From: Dermatemys mawii
Taxonomy: Eukaryota > Chordata > Testudines > Dermatemydidae
Direction: 5' to 3'
DNA length: 64,000 nucleotides
Assembly: GCA_007922305.1 (NCBI GenBank)
Contig: ML677343.1
Span: 34,819,806-34,883,805 of the forward strand
The notes below the pieces were generated by a model. The model was not told where the DNA came from, did no database searches, and was given only the letters and a program-made list of their open reading frames with translations. The translations under genes and the position numbers were made by a program. Numbering within the stretch: the stretch's first letter is position 1; each line of letters opens with the position of its first letter. This document shows positions 46,193 to 57,410 of this stretch, piece after piece.

Positions 46193-47797
46193 TAGGGCTG
46201 GCAAGTGATTAAAAAATTAATTGTACTGTTTACAATGAGAGTGCCATTTATTAAAGTATTTGTGGATGTTTTCTACATTTTCAAATATATTGATTTCAAT
46301 TACAAAAAAGAAAGTACACAGCACTCACTTTATATTTATTTTTATTGCAAATATTTGCACTGTAAAAACCAAAAGAAATAGTATTTTTCAGTTCACCTAA
46401 TTCAAGTACTGTAGTGTAATCTCTTTATGATGAAAGTCAAACTTACAAATTTAGAATTATGTAGAAAAAATAACTGCATTTAGATATAAAAAGTGTAAAA
46501 TTTTAGAGCCTCCAAGTCCACTCAGACCTACTTCTTGTTCAGACAATCGCTCAGTTTGTTTACATTTGCAGGAGATAACATTGATCACTTCTTGCTTACA
46601 GTGTCACCTGAAAGTGAGGAGTTCACATGGCACAGTTCTAGATGGTTCTCAAGACATTTATGTGCCAGATGCACTAAAGATTCATATGTCCCTTCATCTT
46701 TCAACCACCATTCCAGAGGACATGCATCCATATGACTGATTCTGCTCAATAATGATCCACAGCAGTGCGAACTGACAGATGTTCATTTTCATAATCTGTG
46801 TCAGATACCACCAGCAGAAGGTTGACTTTCTTTTTTGGCAGTTTGGGTTCTGCAGTCTCCACATTGGAGTGTTGCTCTTTTAAACCATGCTTCACACCTT
46901 GTCCCTCTCAGATTTCGGAAGGCACTTCAGATTTTTAAACCTTGGGTCCAGTGCTGTAGCTATCTTTAGAACTCTCACATTGGCACCATCTTTGTATTTT
47001 GTCAAATCTGCAGTGAAAGTCCTCTTAAAAATTAACATGTGCTGGCTCATCATCGTAGACTGCTATAACACTGTATTTGGCAGACTGTTGGTAAAACAGA
47101 GCAGGAGATATACAATTCCCTCCCTCCCTCTCCCTACCTCCTGAGAGCAGTCACAACTTTAATTAATGCACTATTTTTTTCACAAGCATTGTCAGCATAG
47201 AAGCATGTCCCCTGGAATGGTGGTTGAAGTATGAAGGGACATATGAATCATTAGCACACCTGGCATGTAAGTATCTTTCAATACTGGCTACAAAAGTGCC
47301 ATGCGAATGCCTGTTCTCACTGTCAGGTGATGTAAATCAGAAGCAGGCCGCATTATCTCCTGTAATGTAGACAAACTTTTTTGTCTTACTAATCGGCTGA
47401 ACAAGTAGTAAGACTGAATGGACTTGTAGGCTCTAAATTTTTACATTGTTTTTGAGTGTAGTTATGTAGCAAAAAATATCTACATTTATAAGTTGTACTT
47501 TCATGATAGAAATTGCATTACAGTATTTGTATGAGCTTAATTGAAAAATACTATTTCTTTTATCATTTTATAGTGCAAATATTTGTAATGAAACATGATA
47601 ATATAAAGTGAGCACTGCACACTGTATTGTGTTGTAATTAAAATCAATATATTTGAAAATGTAGAAAAACATCCACAACTATTTAATAAATTTCAATTGG
47701 TATGCTATTGTTTAACAGTGAGATTAAAACTGTGTTCAATTGAGATTAATTTTTTGAGTTACTTGCATGAGTTAACTGTGATTAATCGACAGCCCTA
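46193..47797 (-). mobile_element. foldback hAT transposon, copy 2
   Basis: The ends 'tagggctggcaagtgattaa' and, as reverse complement of the right end, 'tagggctgtcgattaatcac' are inverted termini. The flanks are an exact 8-bp duplication gttatttc (46185-46192 and 47798-47805). The left part (46193 to about 47150) is antisense to the hAT transposase C-terminal region. The right part (about 47195-47797) is sense to the same final 600 bp. It is the reverse orientation of copy 1 at 35.2 kb: there the long arm is on the right, here on the left. The centre, with 'taattaatgcactattttt', also matches copy 1 reversed. Confidence 0.9.
46535..47100 (-). pseudogene. hAT transposase C-terminal remnant (long arm, copy 2)
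   Basis: Read on the minus strand, this carries the DPRFK block (reverse complement of 'aaaccttgggtccagtgctg' at 46937-46956). A Lys/Asp linker with a MELL-like change and the final dimerisation region, ending near the stop at about 46540, follow. Many indels and stops are present. The matching short arm at 47195-47400 (plus strand) repeats only the dimerisation region ('tggtggttgaagtatgaagg', 'gcctgttctcactgtcaggt'). Confidence 0.7.
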
Positions 47798-47805
47798 GTT
47801 ATTTC

Positions 47806-50800
47806 CTTTTTTTGGTGGAAAAAATTGATGGGGACAAAAAGTAGAAATATACACAGTAAGTTCCTGACAATACAGACCTAGATACAGCATTCATGAGGAA
47901 TTCTGTGTGCATGCTTGGTCTTTTCATATTATGCCAGTTTGTCCTTTCATGGTCCTAAAATGTCCCTGCACATGGACTAGCTGGTGAGAAACATTTTTCC
48001 ATAGCTCCTTCCTCACTTGAGCAGTTGGAAACCTTGACTGTAGCTTCAGCTCTTGGTTTGATTATTGTGATGCTGCTTCTCTTTTTTCTAGTTACTGAGG
48101 CACTGATCTAAGGCTTCTAATTTTTGCCTTAAATCCATATTAACTGAAATGCATAGGCTGAAAATAAGACCGCAAGTTGTTGGGCCTGATGCAGGAATTA
48201 CGGGGTAAAATTCCCTGACCTATGTTACACAGGAGGGCAGAATAAATAACCACAGTGGTCCATTATAGACTTAAAGTCTGTAAGAATGTTTTCAGATGAG
48301 GACAAAATCTTAACTTTTATAGTTTCACTCTGTTTTAGCATGAGTAACAATGACAGGGAGATAAGATTGACACAGAGCTTGGAGGACAAGCATAGAAAGC
48401 ATACACTCAAAATGCCAAAAAAGAAGTTTCTCCACTATTTTAACAAATGCCAAAAGCTGGAAGCTGTTTATACAGATAGGGGGTGGATAAGGAGGAGAGG
48501 CTACAGTGAACACAGCACAGTTCAAGTTGGCAAAGAGCCCTTTCCTGAAGAATGTACGTTTAACCTTTAAGCATTCAAGTGTCTGGGCTTAAGTGTCATT
48601 ATGAGCAATACTTTCCTCTAGTACAGCCTCCCCTGACTGTGGGAAGAAGGTTTTGTACAAACCCACCATCTTTCCCCTTTCTTTTTCTAGAGGATAAAAA
48701 AAATATTTCAGCTACCTCTCTCACTTTTAATGTCAAATACAAATGTACTTTAAATGGAAGCTGCTGACATGCCATTTATTTCTAACAAAACAATGGTGCC
48801 ATAGTGTTTGCAGATGGAATGCTCTTTGGTCCAGCTCATTCCCTTTGCCAGTAGAAAGTGCTGCTCTGGTCTTTGGGGGTTCCTGCGCTGCCATGGTCTG
48901 ACCAAACAGACTCTTTGCAGATCAATAATCTGATTGGAGAACACAATCTTTAACCAAACTAATGCTTATGGTTTGAATCAAAGGGTTGGGATATGATGCA
49001 GCTGTCCACAACTGAGTTCTTTGCAGTCTTGGGCTTTCACTATGAAATTCTGAAACAGGTGGTAGTAGGTACCTAATGGAACCTTTTTGGGGGGAGTGTG
49101 GCGGGGGAAAGGAAGGAAGGGAGGGGGACTACTAGTGACTGACCTGTGCAGGAAACAATACAAAATGGGAAACATTTGGCCAGTTTTTCTGCCTCTCTCG
49201 CACAGAACACTTAATTTCACCTTTTGGTGAGTACAACGCATGAAATGTTAGAGACACAGCAACAGACAAACATCAGACCCTGCTGCAAATGGACAGGCTA
49301 GAACTGCCCCCAAATCATTTGCATCCATAAAACACTTCAGGCCTGATGGGATGTGTGTGTTTTCTAAGTACTGACCAAATCTGGAAAGCAGCATTCCAAG
49401 AAAAAAAATGGAGGGGGAAGTAAAAAGTGTTAAATGGGAAGAAAAGGAGGCGATTCTTCGTTTGATTTTGGTGCTGAGAGGAGAATCCTTGCAGTGAGGC
49501 ATTTCCTTCCAGCCCCACCGTCTACTCACATCTCATCCATCCTCTTCACTGGTCTGGTGCAGAGCTTTTTGCTAATCAGAACAATTGCTGAGGGAGGAGC
49601 GGGCAGCCTCCTTTAGCATTTCTGTAGCTCCCTGATGGTCAGTCCCCACATCCCTAGCCCTCAGAGGGCACTAATCAGAGCAGCTATACTGGCTCTTAGG
49701 GTAGGGCCAGGGTTTAGCTGCAGGGTACATCACTGACTAAAGTCACAGGCAGAATCCCATCTTCAAACAGCCACATCTCAAACAGGACACACTGTTGCAA
49801 ATGTTAAACTTATATTCTATATAGGAAATATTCTGAAACAAACATACAAAAATGTAATTCTTTGAAATGAACTTCAAGGTATTTTACATGTATGTATGAT
49901 TTTATAAAATAAGCACAAATCTTTGGAAATCCCCTTCACAGCAGCAGATTTTTGTGCAGTTTTAATTAGGCTCTTAGAGGAAAAAAATATTTATAGTAAA
50001 AGGTAAGAAGATGAACATATTTGACTAAAGGGGATGGAGGTGGCCCTTGTCCCCATCTCTCACAAGGAATATCTCACTGTTTTCCAACTTAGAATGTTGG
50101 GAGCAAGGGGAATGAGGCTAGAACAGTATAAGGTTAGCAGGCCTGGTCCTGGCATCTAAATTGAAGAATCTGTTGATTCAAGTTCTCTCTCTTCAGCCTC
50201 CATCTCACTCCAAAAGAATTTTAGGGGGAAGACTTTCAAAAGCACAAAGGCCAGTTAGGTAGCTAACTTCCACTGGAAGCCTTTTACAGTCTTCCCCTTG
50301 AAGATCTGGTGTCTTCGATTTGAGGAGGTTAATGTGAATTGTGGACGAGTCCCTCCTTTGCAAGATTTCCTGTTGAAGGGCTCTGACTGTGGAAGAGAGA
50401 GTTTTTTTAGTGTATGCGATAAAATTTGGTATAAATGTGTGTGAACGTGTTTGGAAAATACAGAACCTTTCATTTATCCCTTTATCTTGAAAGCAAAATG
50501 TCTATTTTATCTTTTGAATTGTATTATTTTGTAATTTAATCCCACCTTTTTCATTTAAAATCATTCCTAGACACTTAGTTTTACTATGAGCTTATTTTGA
50601 TTTTTAAACAAATTTCAGGGAAGTGACCATAACTCTGATTTCTGTAAACATTTTAATAAATTCTAATATTGAAGATGACATCAGAACAGGCAGAAGGTGT
50701 ACAAGCATAAAACATGCAACTACAGCAAATATCTATAAAGTACTTCAGGCATAAGCTACAGCTCAGAGGGAAATGATGCTCAATATTTATACCAGGTTAG

Positions 50801-50959
50801 TGAATCCTGATTAAATGCCAAGATATTTTTCCTCAGTGATTCTTTTTTAAAAGTGTATTCATGTATAGCTACGTAAGGAGTTCATTTTTTCCCCCCAATC
50901 ACAAAATCTACAATATCTTGCATTAAAACCTGCAAAAAATAGGCAAATATGTTTTAAAT
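47806..50959. other. unrecognised non-coding DNA
   Basis: No gene or clear repeat was recognised. The frame at 48286-48570 (94 codons) is Lys-rich but has no domain. A purine-rich run ('ggaaaggaaggaagggaggg') is at 49107-49130. Confidence 0.5.
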
Positions 50960-51073
50960 CAGTGTTTCTCAATGACTTGTCCGTGGACCGGCACTGGTCC
51001 CTGAGATCTCCCTGACACAGTTTTAGGAAGGCAGCAAGCTGCTCCCTCGTATCAAAAACATTGGGAAACACTG
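50960..51073. mobile_element. hAT-type MITE
   Basis: It begins 'cagtgtttctcaatgacttg' and ends 'cattgggaaacactg', giving inverted termini CAGTGTTTCTCAA / CAGTGTTTCCCAA. The flanks ttttaaat (50952-50959) and cttgaaat (51074-51081) are an aged 8-bp duplication (6 of 8). Internal words 'gtggaccggcactggtccct' are typical of this MITE family. Confidence 0.8.
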
Positions 51074-51081
51074 CTTGAAAT

Positions 51082-54000
51082 AAGAGCCCTATTATGATGC
51101 TGCTGTACCCCCGAAGGAATATTTATGGCTCTAAACACTGACAAAGGCAAGGGTGTGAAATAGCTCCACTAGTCCATTGATACTTTTCATTCTAAGTGAC
51201 TAAGATAATTCCAGTGATGGGAAAAAATGCATGTCCAAATCTTCTTTAAAAAAATATCATTGAATAAAGAGTATCTGGGAAGAGACACGAAAAAACAGGG
51301 AAAGAACAAACATCCCCCTGATTTTCCTCACTCCCGAGATCTCTCTCTCTCTTGAAATCCTACACCATGTATTTCTCAAGAAGAAATACATACATCCCTC
51401 TAGCGTAGCCACATATACATCTCTCAGCAGTAAAGGAACTCAGCCTGTCCATTAAACAATACATGCATACATGCCTCCAGAAGAAATTCATACATCTGCT
51501 AGAATTGCTCAGCAGTGCATCTCTCTCTAGGCCTGCTGCATTTTTGCATCCCAACAATGAATGTGCTGCTGTTGGCATATCTCTTTCCATGCCTCTTGCT
51601 CAATGTATGTATATAGGCACAATGCATCAGAGCACTTCTGTGGCTTGCATAACTTTTGCAAGCAAATGATTTTGATAATTTGTGCTGTTTGTATCCTTAG
51701 GAACCCCTCAATTCATGCACCAACTTGATCTGTTTCATGTTAGCTAACCTTGCCCCCCACCCACCTTTTTCTGCATTAAATTTGATGTAAACAAATTCAA
51801 ATAAAAATACAGCAAAGCATTGTGCAGGTAAATTAAAATAAATGCTAAGAAAACCAGACCCTTCTCAACTCTTCGCACTAATGTTTGATTGCAGATTTCC
51901 ATTGCAAAGGAGCAGAGTACTGGAAATCTGACAAATGCCTTCAAACTGACCTGTATTTTCACAATGCACACTGTGTTTAAAATGAACGGCAGACTTTATC
52001 ACTTGGAGTTACTTCAAGGACTCTGGGCCTCCGTTTTATTCTGATTTTTTAAACATATTTCCAAAAAGCAGAAAATCAACAATTCATATTATGGACTTTT
52101 TCCTAAACTGGGTTACACTTTACAATGGGTTATTGTCTTATTTAAAGAGGACTTTTAAAAAATAGCTTGGAACTTCTCCCTTTACACACAGGCATCATTA
52201 TCACAAACTGCTATGTAGGGTTGATGGATTGGAAGATCTATTAGGTCTTTTCTATCTTTAGCAACAACGACTTCCACCTCATCCAAAACAGAGTAAGTAG
52301 CATTCAACCAGTTTGGGGTTCTGTTTGAAATTGCGGTATGGTTGTGGCTCCCTGGTGACTTTTTACATTTGTCTGATTTCATGGGGGCCATACCCAGATT
52401 TGTCCCTGCTCATGCTTCAGGGAGAACCTTTTTCATCCCAGACTGCTGGGTAGCCAAATTGCATTTCCACGGAAGGACCCTGCCTCTATACAAGACTGAG
52501 GGACCTAGAATCATGCCCCAAATCTGTTCACCATGGATAACCACCACTCATCTGAGAGCTCAGTCAGCAGAAAATCATAACCCATGTATCAGGAATTAAG
52601 TAGTTTCCAGCCAGCATATTCCTAAAACTTTTGTCTTCATGCAACTTTTTAAAGAAAAGCAAATTTTGTAAATATATTAATTAGTCTTAAGGTGTACAAA
52701 ACTCTGTTTTTAGTTCCATCAGTGCAAAAGAGAAATGCAATGGTATACTTCTACATACGTATCCCTCAGATATGCAGGTCAAAAAAATCAGATGATAAAC
52801 AGTGTGTATTTCTTGATGCAATTATTCATGTGTTTTCTATATGAAAACACTTACAGTTTTGAAGTCTTACAAGGGGAGTTTGAGAGCTTTCCATTAAATA
52901 CACTAGATATCCAAACAAAAGATTAAATACTTTTATATAAAATGTAAAGGTGTGTATATAAATGGAGGCAGCCCTAGTGATGTTGCAACTGGGGTTATGT
53001 TGATTTCCACTTAAAAACCAAGATTAAAACTGATAGGTTACACTTTAATGATAGATTTTAGTCTCCAAACTCTTTAGAGAACAATTGAATTTTCTAATTA
53101 CTATTACCAACCTGTACATATAAAATTTACTATATGCCATTTGTAACCATTATCTATAGCAATTTCAGCATCCTTTAGTCAGATTTCTGTGTTTGCATAA
53201 GGGTTTAATAAGTGCAGGACAGTTCAGATGACTCAGTAAGCTCTGCACAGCCTCTGTGCACTGAAATGGGGAACTCTTCCTTTTTTTCTTCTATTTCTCC
53301 TTGTTTATTCTATTGGTGGGGGGGGAGGGGAAATCTCTCTCCTCATCTTAGTCTGGCCTTAATTCCCTTCACCTCATCTTCTGCCCTTTCCAGAGGCAGA
53401 AGAAAGGCATTTTAGGACTTGACCCCAGAGCAGAGCTGCTTGTCACTGGACCAGGCTCTGGGAGGGAAAAGAGGAAGAATACACCCCTCTCCCCTTGCTT
53501 TGCTGCTTAACCCTTTAGATACTCGGAAATGGATAAGTAGCATTAGTGCCTCTAACCCCAGCTGTGCTGCTGCCCTCTTCCTTTTCTGGGCACTTCGGAT
53601 CACTTGGAAAGCATAGAAGAACAGGCATGCAGGAGCTCTGAGACTGTCACAGGCGGGGAGAGAGCAGCAGAGCCAGAGGAATACCACAGAGTTGCCAAAA
53701 AGAAGGATGTTTGGTTAGCGTTAAGTACCCAGACACATGCACTTCAGCATGTTTGCATTTACGGAACTATACATTTTCACAGGAAGTGAACAGACAGTAC
53801 CACAGAACTAGACTGCACAGAGAAATGTACGTATTAATAGAGTGTGCACGTAGGTTATTTCTAAGGCATCTATCACCATAGTATCTGGTACTGGACTGCC
53901 TTGCCCCTTATCCACACATTTTTCTCCGGGGTACAGGAAAAAGTAAATGTGCACACAGAGAATGGGTCCTGCCAGGCTGTCCCACAACATCTACAACCTC

Positions 54001-55560
54001 TGGAGAAAATATGCTCTCCTTAAAAACTCTACCGGGAATTAGCAGGTAATTATTGCTTTTATTCTGTTCTCCTAGCTTCACCATCATTGAAGCAATTTGT
54101 TTTATATTCACAAAGAATGACAGCTACAAATTCTGTGTACCTCCATAGACAGCACATGGAGCAGCCTTGCAAAATTCTGCTTGCCAGAGGCCAGCAGGAT
54201 TTTTTTAAAACCGGAAAAAAAACCCACCACTGTTTGCCTGTTATCCTCATAGTAAGAGTGTGCAAACAGATTTTTGTGCAGGGACAGGTAAATTTCCATG
54301 ACTGTGTTGCACAGCTGACAGAAGTACATGCTTGTCTTCATATACTTATCAATGTGTGTAAATTCACAAACAACCTACAGGCATGCAAATAGTTACACAC
54401 CCTCTCTGCATACCTCTTATGTTCATAATTTACAAATAAAATTATATACCAATTTAAATGCCCATTTTCTTGTATCTCACAAACATCCAAAAATTGCAAA
54501 ATACCTTTATTAATTTATCAGATAATAGCTGGTCTTTGGATTTCTAGCATAGCTTCCCCTTTTCTACTAGAACTGTAAAGATTCAAAAAATTACTACTTC
54601 AATATTAAATAATGTATGCATGGTAGATTAGAGAATTAAAAATACAACTATTTGCTAGTTTTAGCATGCAGTTGACTATACTATAATTTGAAATCCATCT
54701 ATATTCAGAATCTCCCAAATGGAAACACCAACCGCAACTGGATTCCTTGTTCCGTAAACTAAAAATCGGGAGGTTTTATTTATTTTGGTTACTGTTTTTT
54801 AATATATAAATTACTGACACTTTTAAAGCTTCTCTAGATCTTCGAGGAGGAAGACATAATTTAGCTGCATTTTTTTCAACAAAATAACATTTACACAAGT
54901 TCTCAGAGGCAGAAAAAAAAAAAAGGAAAAAACAGTAAATTTTAGACTGGTTTTTGCCTGATCCAGCTCCTAAAAATTCAAACCCCAGGTTCCCTCTAGT
55001 CAGCTAGATTTTACAATGACATTGGGACGGGGAAAAAGAGCAATTAACTATTATAAATGGAAAGTTTAAATAACAGTCACAAATGGAACAAGTTGAAAGC
55101 AAAAATGTTACCGTAACAATAAAGCAATATTGACTCAAAGCAGTTTCTGTGGGACTGAAGGAATGCTACATCCTTTCCTTAAAAAAGGGGGAGGGAGGGG
55201 GAGAGAGAAGGAAAGCAAGCAAGAAAAAAGGCAGAGGCACAGCCGCCGCCTGGAGTTCCCCATTGTCCAGGGCTGTGCAGAGCCCCAGAATGGCATTAAC
55301 CTCACAAAAGGCACATTGTGCTGGGGACAAAAAAAGCCCCTTTTCCACAATAACTTTTAGCTTCTTATTTTTGGAAAATGACAAGGCTTTTGCAGCAACG
55401 GCTAGTGAAACCTGTAGCCCGATTTCCAGCGAGGTCGGACTTAGCTTTATTGATCAGCTGTCCCGCTTGGAAAAGCAGCCCGGAAAGTTTGACTGGGAAC
55501 TCGCTGTTGGTTCCTGGAGACGAAAGCCCCGATTTGTTAAACTGAGCTTTGTAGATAAAC
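51082..55560. other. repeat-poor sequence upstream of the CpG island
   Basis: No transposon was recognised in these 4.5 kb, in contrast to everything to the left. Open frames (101 codons or fewer) have no domain. It probably includes distal regulatory sequence for the island, but nothing specific can be shown. A short MIR-like start ('tctatcaccatagtatctgg') is at about 53870-53890. A pyrimidine/purine-rich segment is at 55180-55240. Confidence 0.5.
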
Positions 55561-56304
55561 ACAGCTTTATCCCCCAGCGCGGTCGGGGTGAGCCGGGCAG
55601 GAGCGGGCTATCCGCACTCGCCTGGGCCAGGCACGCGTGGCGGGGCAGGGGAGCTAAAGGCTCCCGCCGCCTGGACCCCAACACGCGTGCAAGTGGCATT
55701 GCGCTGCCGTTAATTCCGCGGGCCAAGTTATACAAGTGCATCCTTGGCAGGAAAGCCCCGGCAGCTGGGGACACTGCGGGGGCTGCGTGACCGGGCTAGG
55801 GGGCAGGGAGGGCGGCAGGGTCTGCGGCTGCCGCCGCCCTTTGCTACGTTCTCCTACGGCTGGCGAAGGGCCGGCTCCGCGCCGGGCCCGCAGCGCTTCC
55901 CCGAGCTCTGCCTGCCTCTGCCCCTGGAGACGGACAAAGTTGCGCTTGTTTCCAGCTGCAACTTTCCCAGCTCTTCGCGGGAACTTCCCGGCGCCGGCGT
56001 CTCCCCGGTCCGCGCGGGGGCCTGGCCGGGCAGGTGGCCCCGAGCGCAGCCGGCCCCGAGCGCAGCCCGCCGGGCAGAGCGGGAGCGGGGCAGCGGCCCA
56101 GCGGGTGCGGGAGCCGCGGTCCGGCCCAGCCCCCTCCGGCGCGGAAGCGCGGCCCCCCCGGTCCTGCGGGCCCCCCCGAGCGGCGCCGGGGGCCGGCCAC
56201 ATGCCCCAAGTTTCGCTGCGCCGCCACCGCGCTCCCCCCGCCCGCCGCCTCGCTCGCTCGCTCGCTCCCTCCCCCGCCGCCTGGGCTGAATCTTATTGAT
56301 CCAG

Positions 56305-56400
56305 AAGGTGGCTAATTAGCCCTTCCCGTCGTGCCTGGGTAATGAGGCACATGCGCACTGCACTAATCAGCCATTTTTTGCAGGAAACTAATTAGCAGAA
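56305..56400 (+). promoter_or_regulatory. putative core promoter block with homeodomain, NRF1-like and A-rich sites
   Basis: An AT-rich island inside the CpG island. It holds the perfect palindrome gctaattagc (56311-56320) and a second ctaattagc (56388-56396), both homeodomain-type TAATTA sites about 76 bp apart. An NRF1-like 'catgcgcactgc' lies between them at 56350-56361, and 'gccattttttgc' lies at 56370-56381. An ataaag-containing stretch follows directly at 56400-56406. The exact start site is not determinable from sequence. Confidence 0.45.
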
Positions 56401-56575
56401 TAAAGATCCAAAGAGTTTTTTTTCTTCCCAATCATCAGATCTGAGTCCGGGCGCTTCCTGCTCCGGCGACCGCCAGCCCCGCCGCCCGCTCCGCTCCGCT
56501 CCGCCCCGACCGCCGCTGCTGCTGCTGCCGCCCGCGGCCCCCTCTCTCCGGGGGGCTGCAAACTCCCCAACAACG

Positions 56576-56743
56576 ATGCTGCTGCTGGGCAGCGGCGGCG
56601 GCGGCGGCGGCTCCCGCTCGGCTCCGGCTGCTGCCTCCTGCTCCCGCTGCCCCGGGCTCCTCCTCGGAGCGCGCCGCTCCTGCCGCCGCAGCCGCGGCAG
56701 CCTGCGCGGGATGTGTGGCCCCCGCGCCTCCGCCCGGGATTAA
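56576..56743 (+). CDS. 55-codon ORF with good start context (probable upstream ORF)
   Basis: The ATG has A at -3, a favourable context. The product begins MLLLGSGGGGGGSRSAPAAA. The Gly run comes from a GGC repeat at 56589-56609. It continues Cys/Arg-rich and stops at 56741-56743, 36 bp before the splice donor at 56779/56780. Because it ends inside the exon, it cannot be the N-terminus of a spliced protein. It is most likely an upstream ORF in the 5' UTR, or untranslated sequence. Confidence 0.35.
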   Translation: MLLLGSGGGGGGSRSAPAAASCSRCPGLLLGARRSCRRSRGSLRGMCGPRASARD

Positions 56744-56773
56744 AAGCGCCGCCGCCGCCGCTGCCGGAGAAGC

Positions 56774-56786
56774 GACCGTGTAAGTG
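56774..56786 (+). other. splice donor site at 56779/56780
   Basis: The exon end 'cgaccgt' is followed by gtaagt, a full match to the consensus intron start. It is the strongest donor in the CpG island and sets the direction of the gene to the right. I infer that a first exon ends at 56779 and that a long intron follows. Confidence 0.5.
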
Positions 56787-57313
56787 GCAACTTTCCTGCC
56801 CTGTCCCCGCGCGGGCTCCTCCTGCTCGGGGCGCTCGGGCTGCTTTGCATGGGGCTGGTCCTGCCCCCCTCCCTCCCTCTCTCTCTCTCCCACCCGCCCC
56901 GCTCGGATCCCGCAGCAAACTTTGTCCGCTCGCTGTCCTGGAGCCCGCCGGGGACCTGCCCCGGGACACGCTGCGCGCCGGCCCCCGCTCGCTGCACTGT
57001 CCTCCGGCTGCCGCTCGCAGGTGTCTCGGGCTCGGGGATCGCTCCGGCTCCGGCAGGCACAGCGAGCCCCCGGGAGGCGGGCGGCTCGCCTGCTCCGAGG
57101 AGATGCCCGGCGCCCCTGGACTGCTGCGTGCCCGGCGGCTGCCCAGCTGCGGGGCCAAGGGACAATGGCAGCGAGCGGGGAGCGGTGCCGAGGCTGCTTC
57201 GCCTGCCCAGGGCTGGGGTGACACTGGCGGGGCTGCTCCGCTCTGTGCTCGGAGCTACGAATTACACCGCAGACCTTCACTTCGGGACAGGAGCGGGCTC
57301 CCGGCTCGCCTCG

Positions 57314-57406
57314 ATGCACCCAGCTTTTGGTCTCGTGCTAGGGTTCGTCCTTTGGCTGAGTGCCTGGGGAGGGACAGGAACTTGGTCTGAGTGGTTTAAA
57401 ATCCAG
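57314..57406 (+). CDS. possible alternative signal-peptide exon
   Basis: From ATG 57314 (context tcgATGc, not strong) the frame reads MHPAFGLVLGFVLWLSAWGG and then TGTWSEWFKIQ. This has a hydrophobic core (GLVLGFVLWLSA) like a signal peptide. It ends at cag|gtttgt at 57406/57407, a plausible though non-ideal donor in phase 0. The same frame is open for a long way upstream but stops soon after the donor. I do not recognise the protein. It may be a chance frame at the island edge. Confidence 0.25.
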
Positions 57407-57410
57407 GTTT

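Larger units (their letters stand above)
55561..57310 (+). promoter_or_regulatory. CpG island with a likely promoter and 5' exon(s)
   Basis: GC and CpG content rise sharply at about 55560 and fall at about 57310. CpG is abundant ('gcgcggtcggggtgagccgg', 'cgctcgctcgctcgctccc' at 56251-56269) while the flanks are AT-rich and CpG-poor, which marks an unmethylated promoter island. A splice donor on the plus strand at 56779/56780 and absence of coding similarity suggest that exon 1 is largely untranslated. Long open frames on both strands (for example 55736-56299 plus, 57224-56388 minus) are by-products of high GC. The gene could not be identified. Confidence 0.8.

Noticed and set aside
52182..52391. 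69-codon minus-strand frame with a natural-looking sequence (DEVEVVVAKDRKDLIDLP)
   Set aside because: No recognised family, no splice context and only one short frame; kept as unrecognised sequence.
55149..55790. 213-codon plus-strand open frame into the CpG island
   Set aside because: Low-complexity Lys-rich then Arg/Gly/Ala-rich product with no domain. Length is explained by rising GC content and there is no supporting splice or start context.
56388..57319. Long minus-strand open frames (278 and 294 codons) in the CpG island
   Set aside because: Products are Arg/Ala/Gly-rich in overlapping frames on both strands, as expected from GC-rich non-coding DNA. The plus-strand donor at 56779 gives the likely direction.
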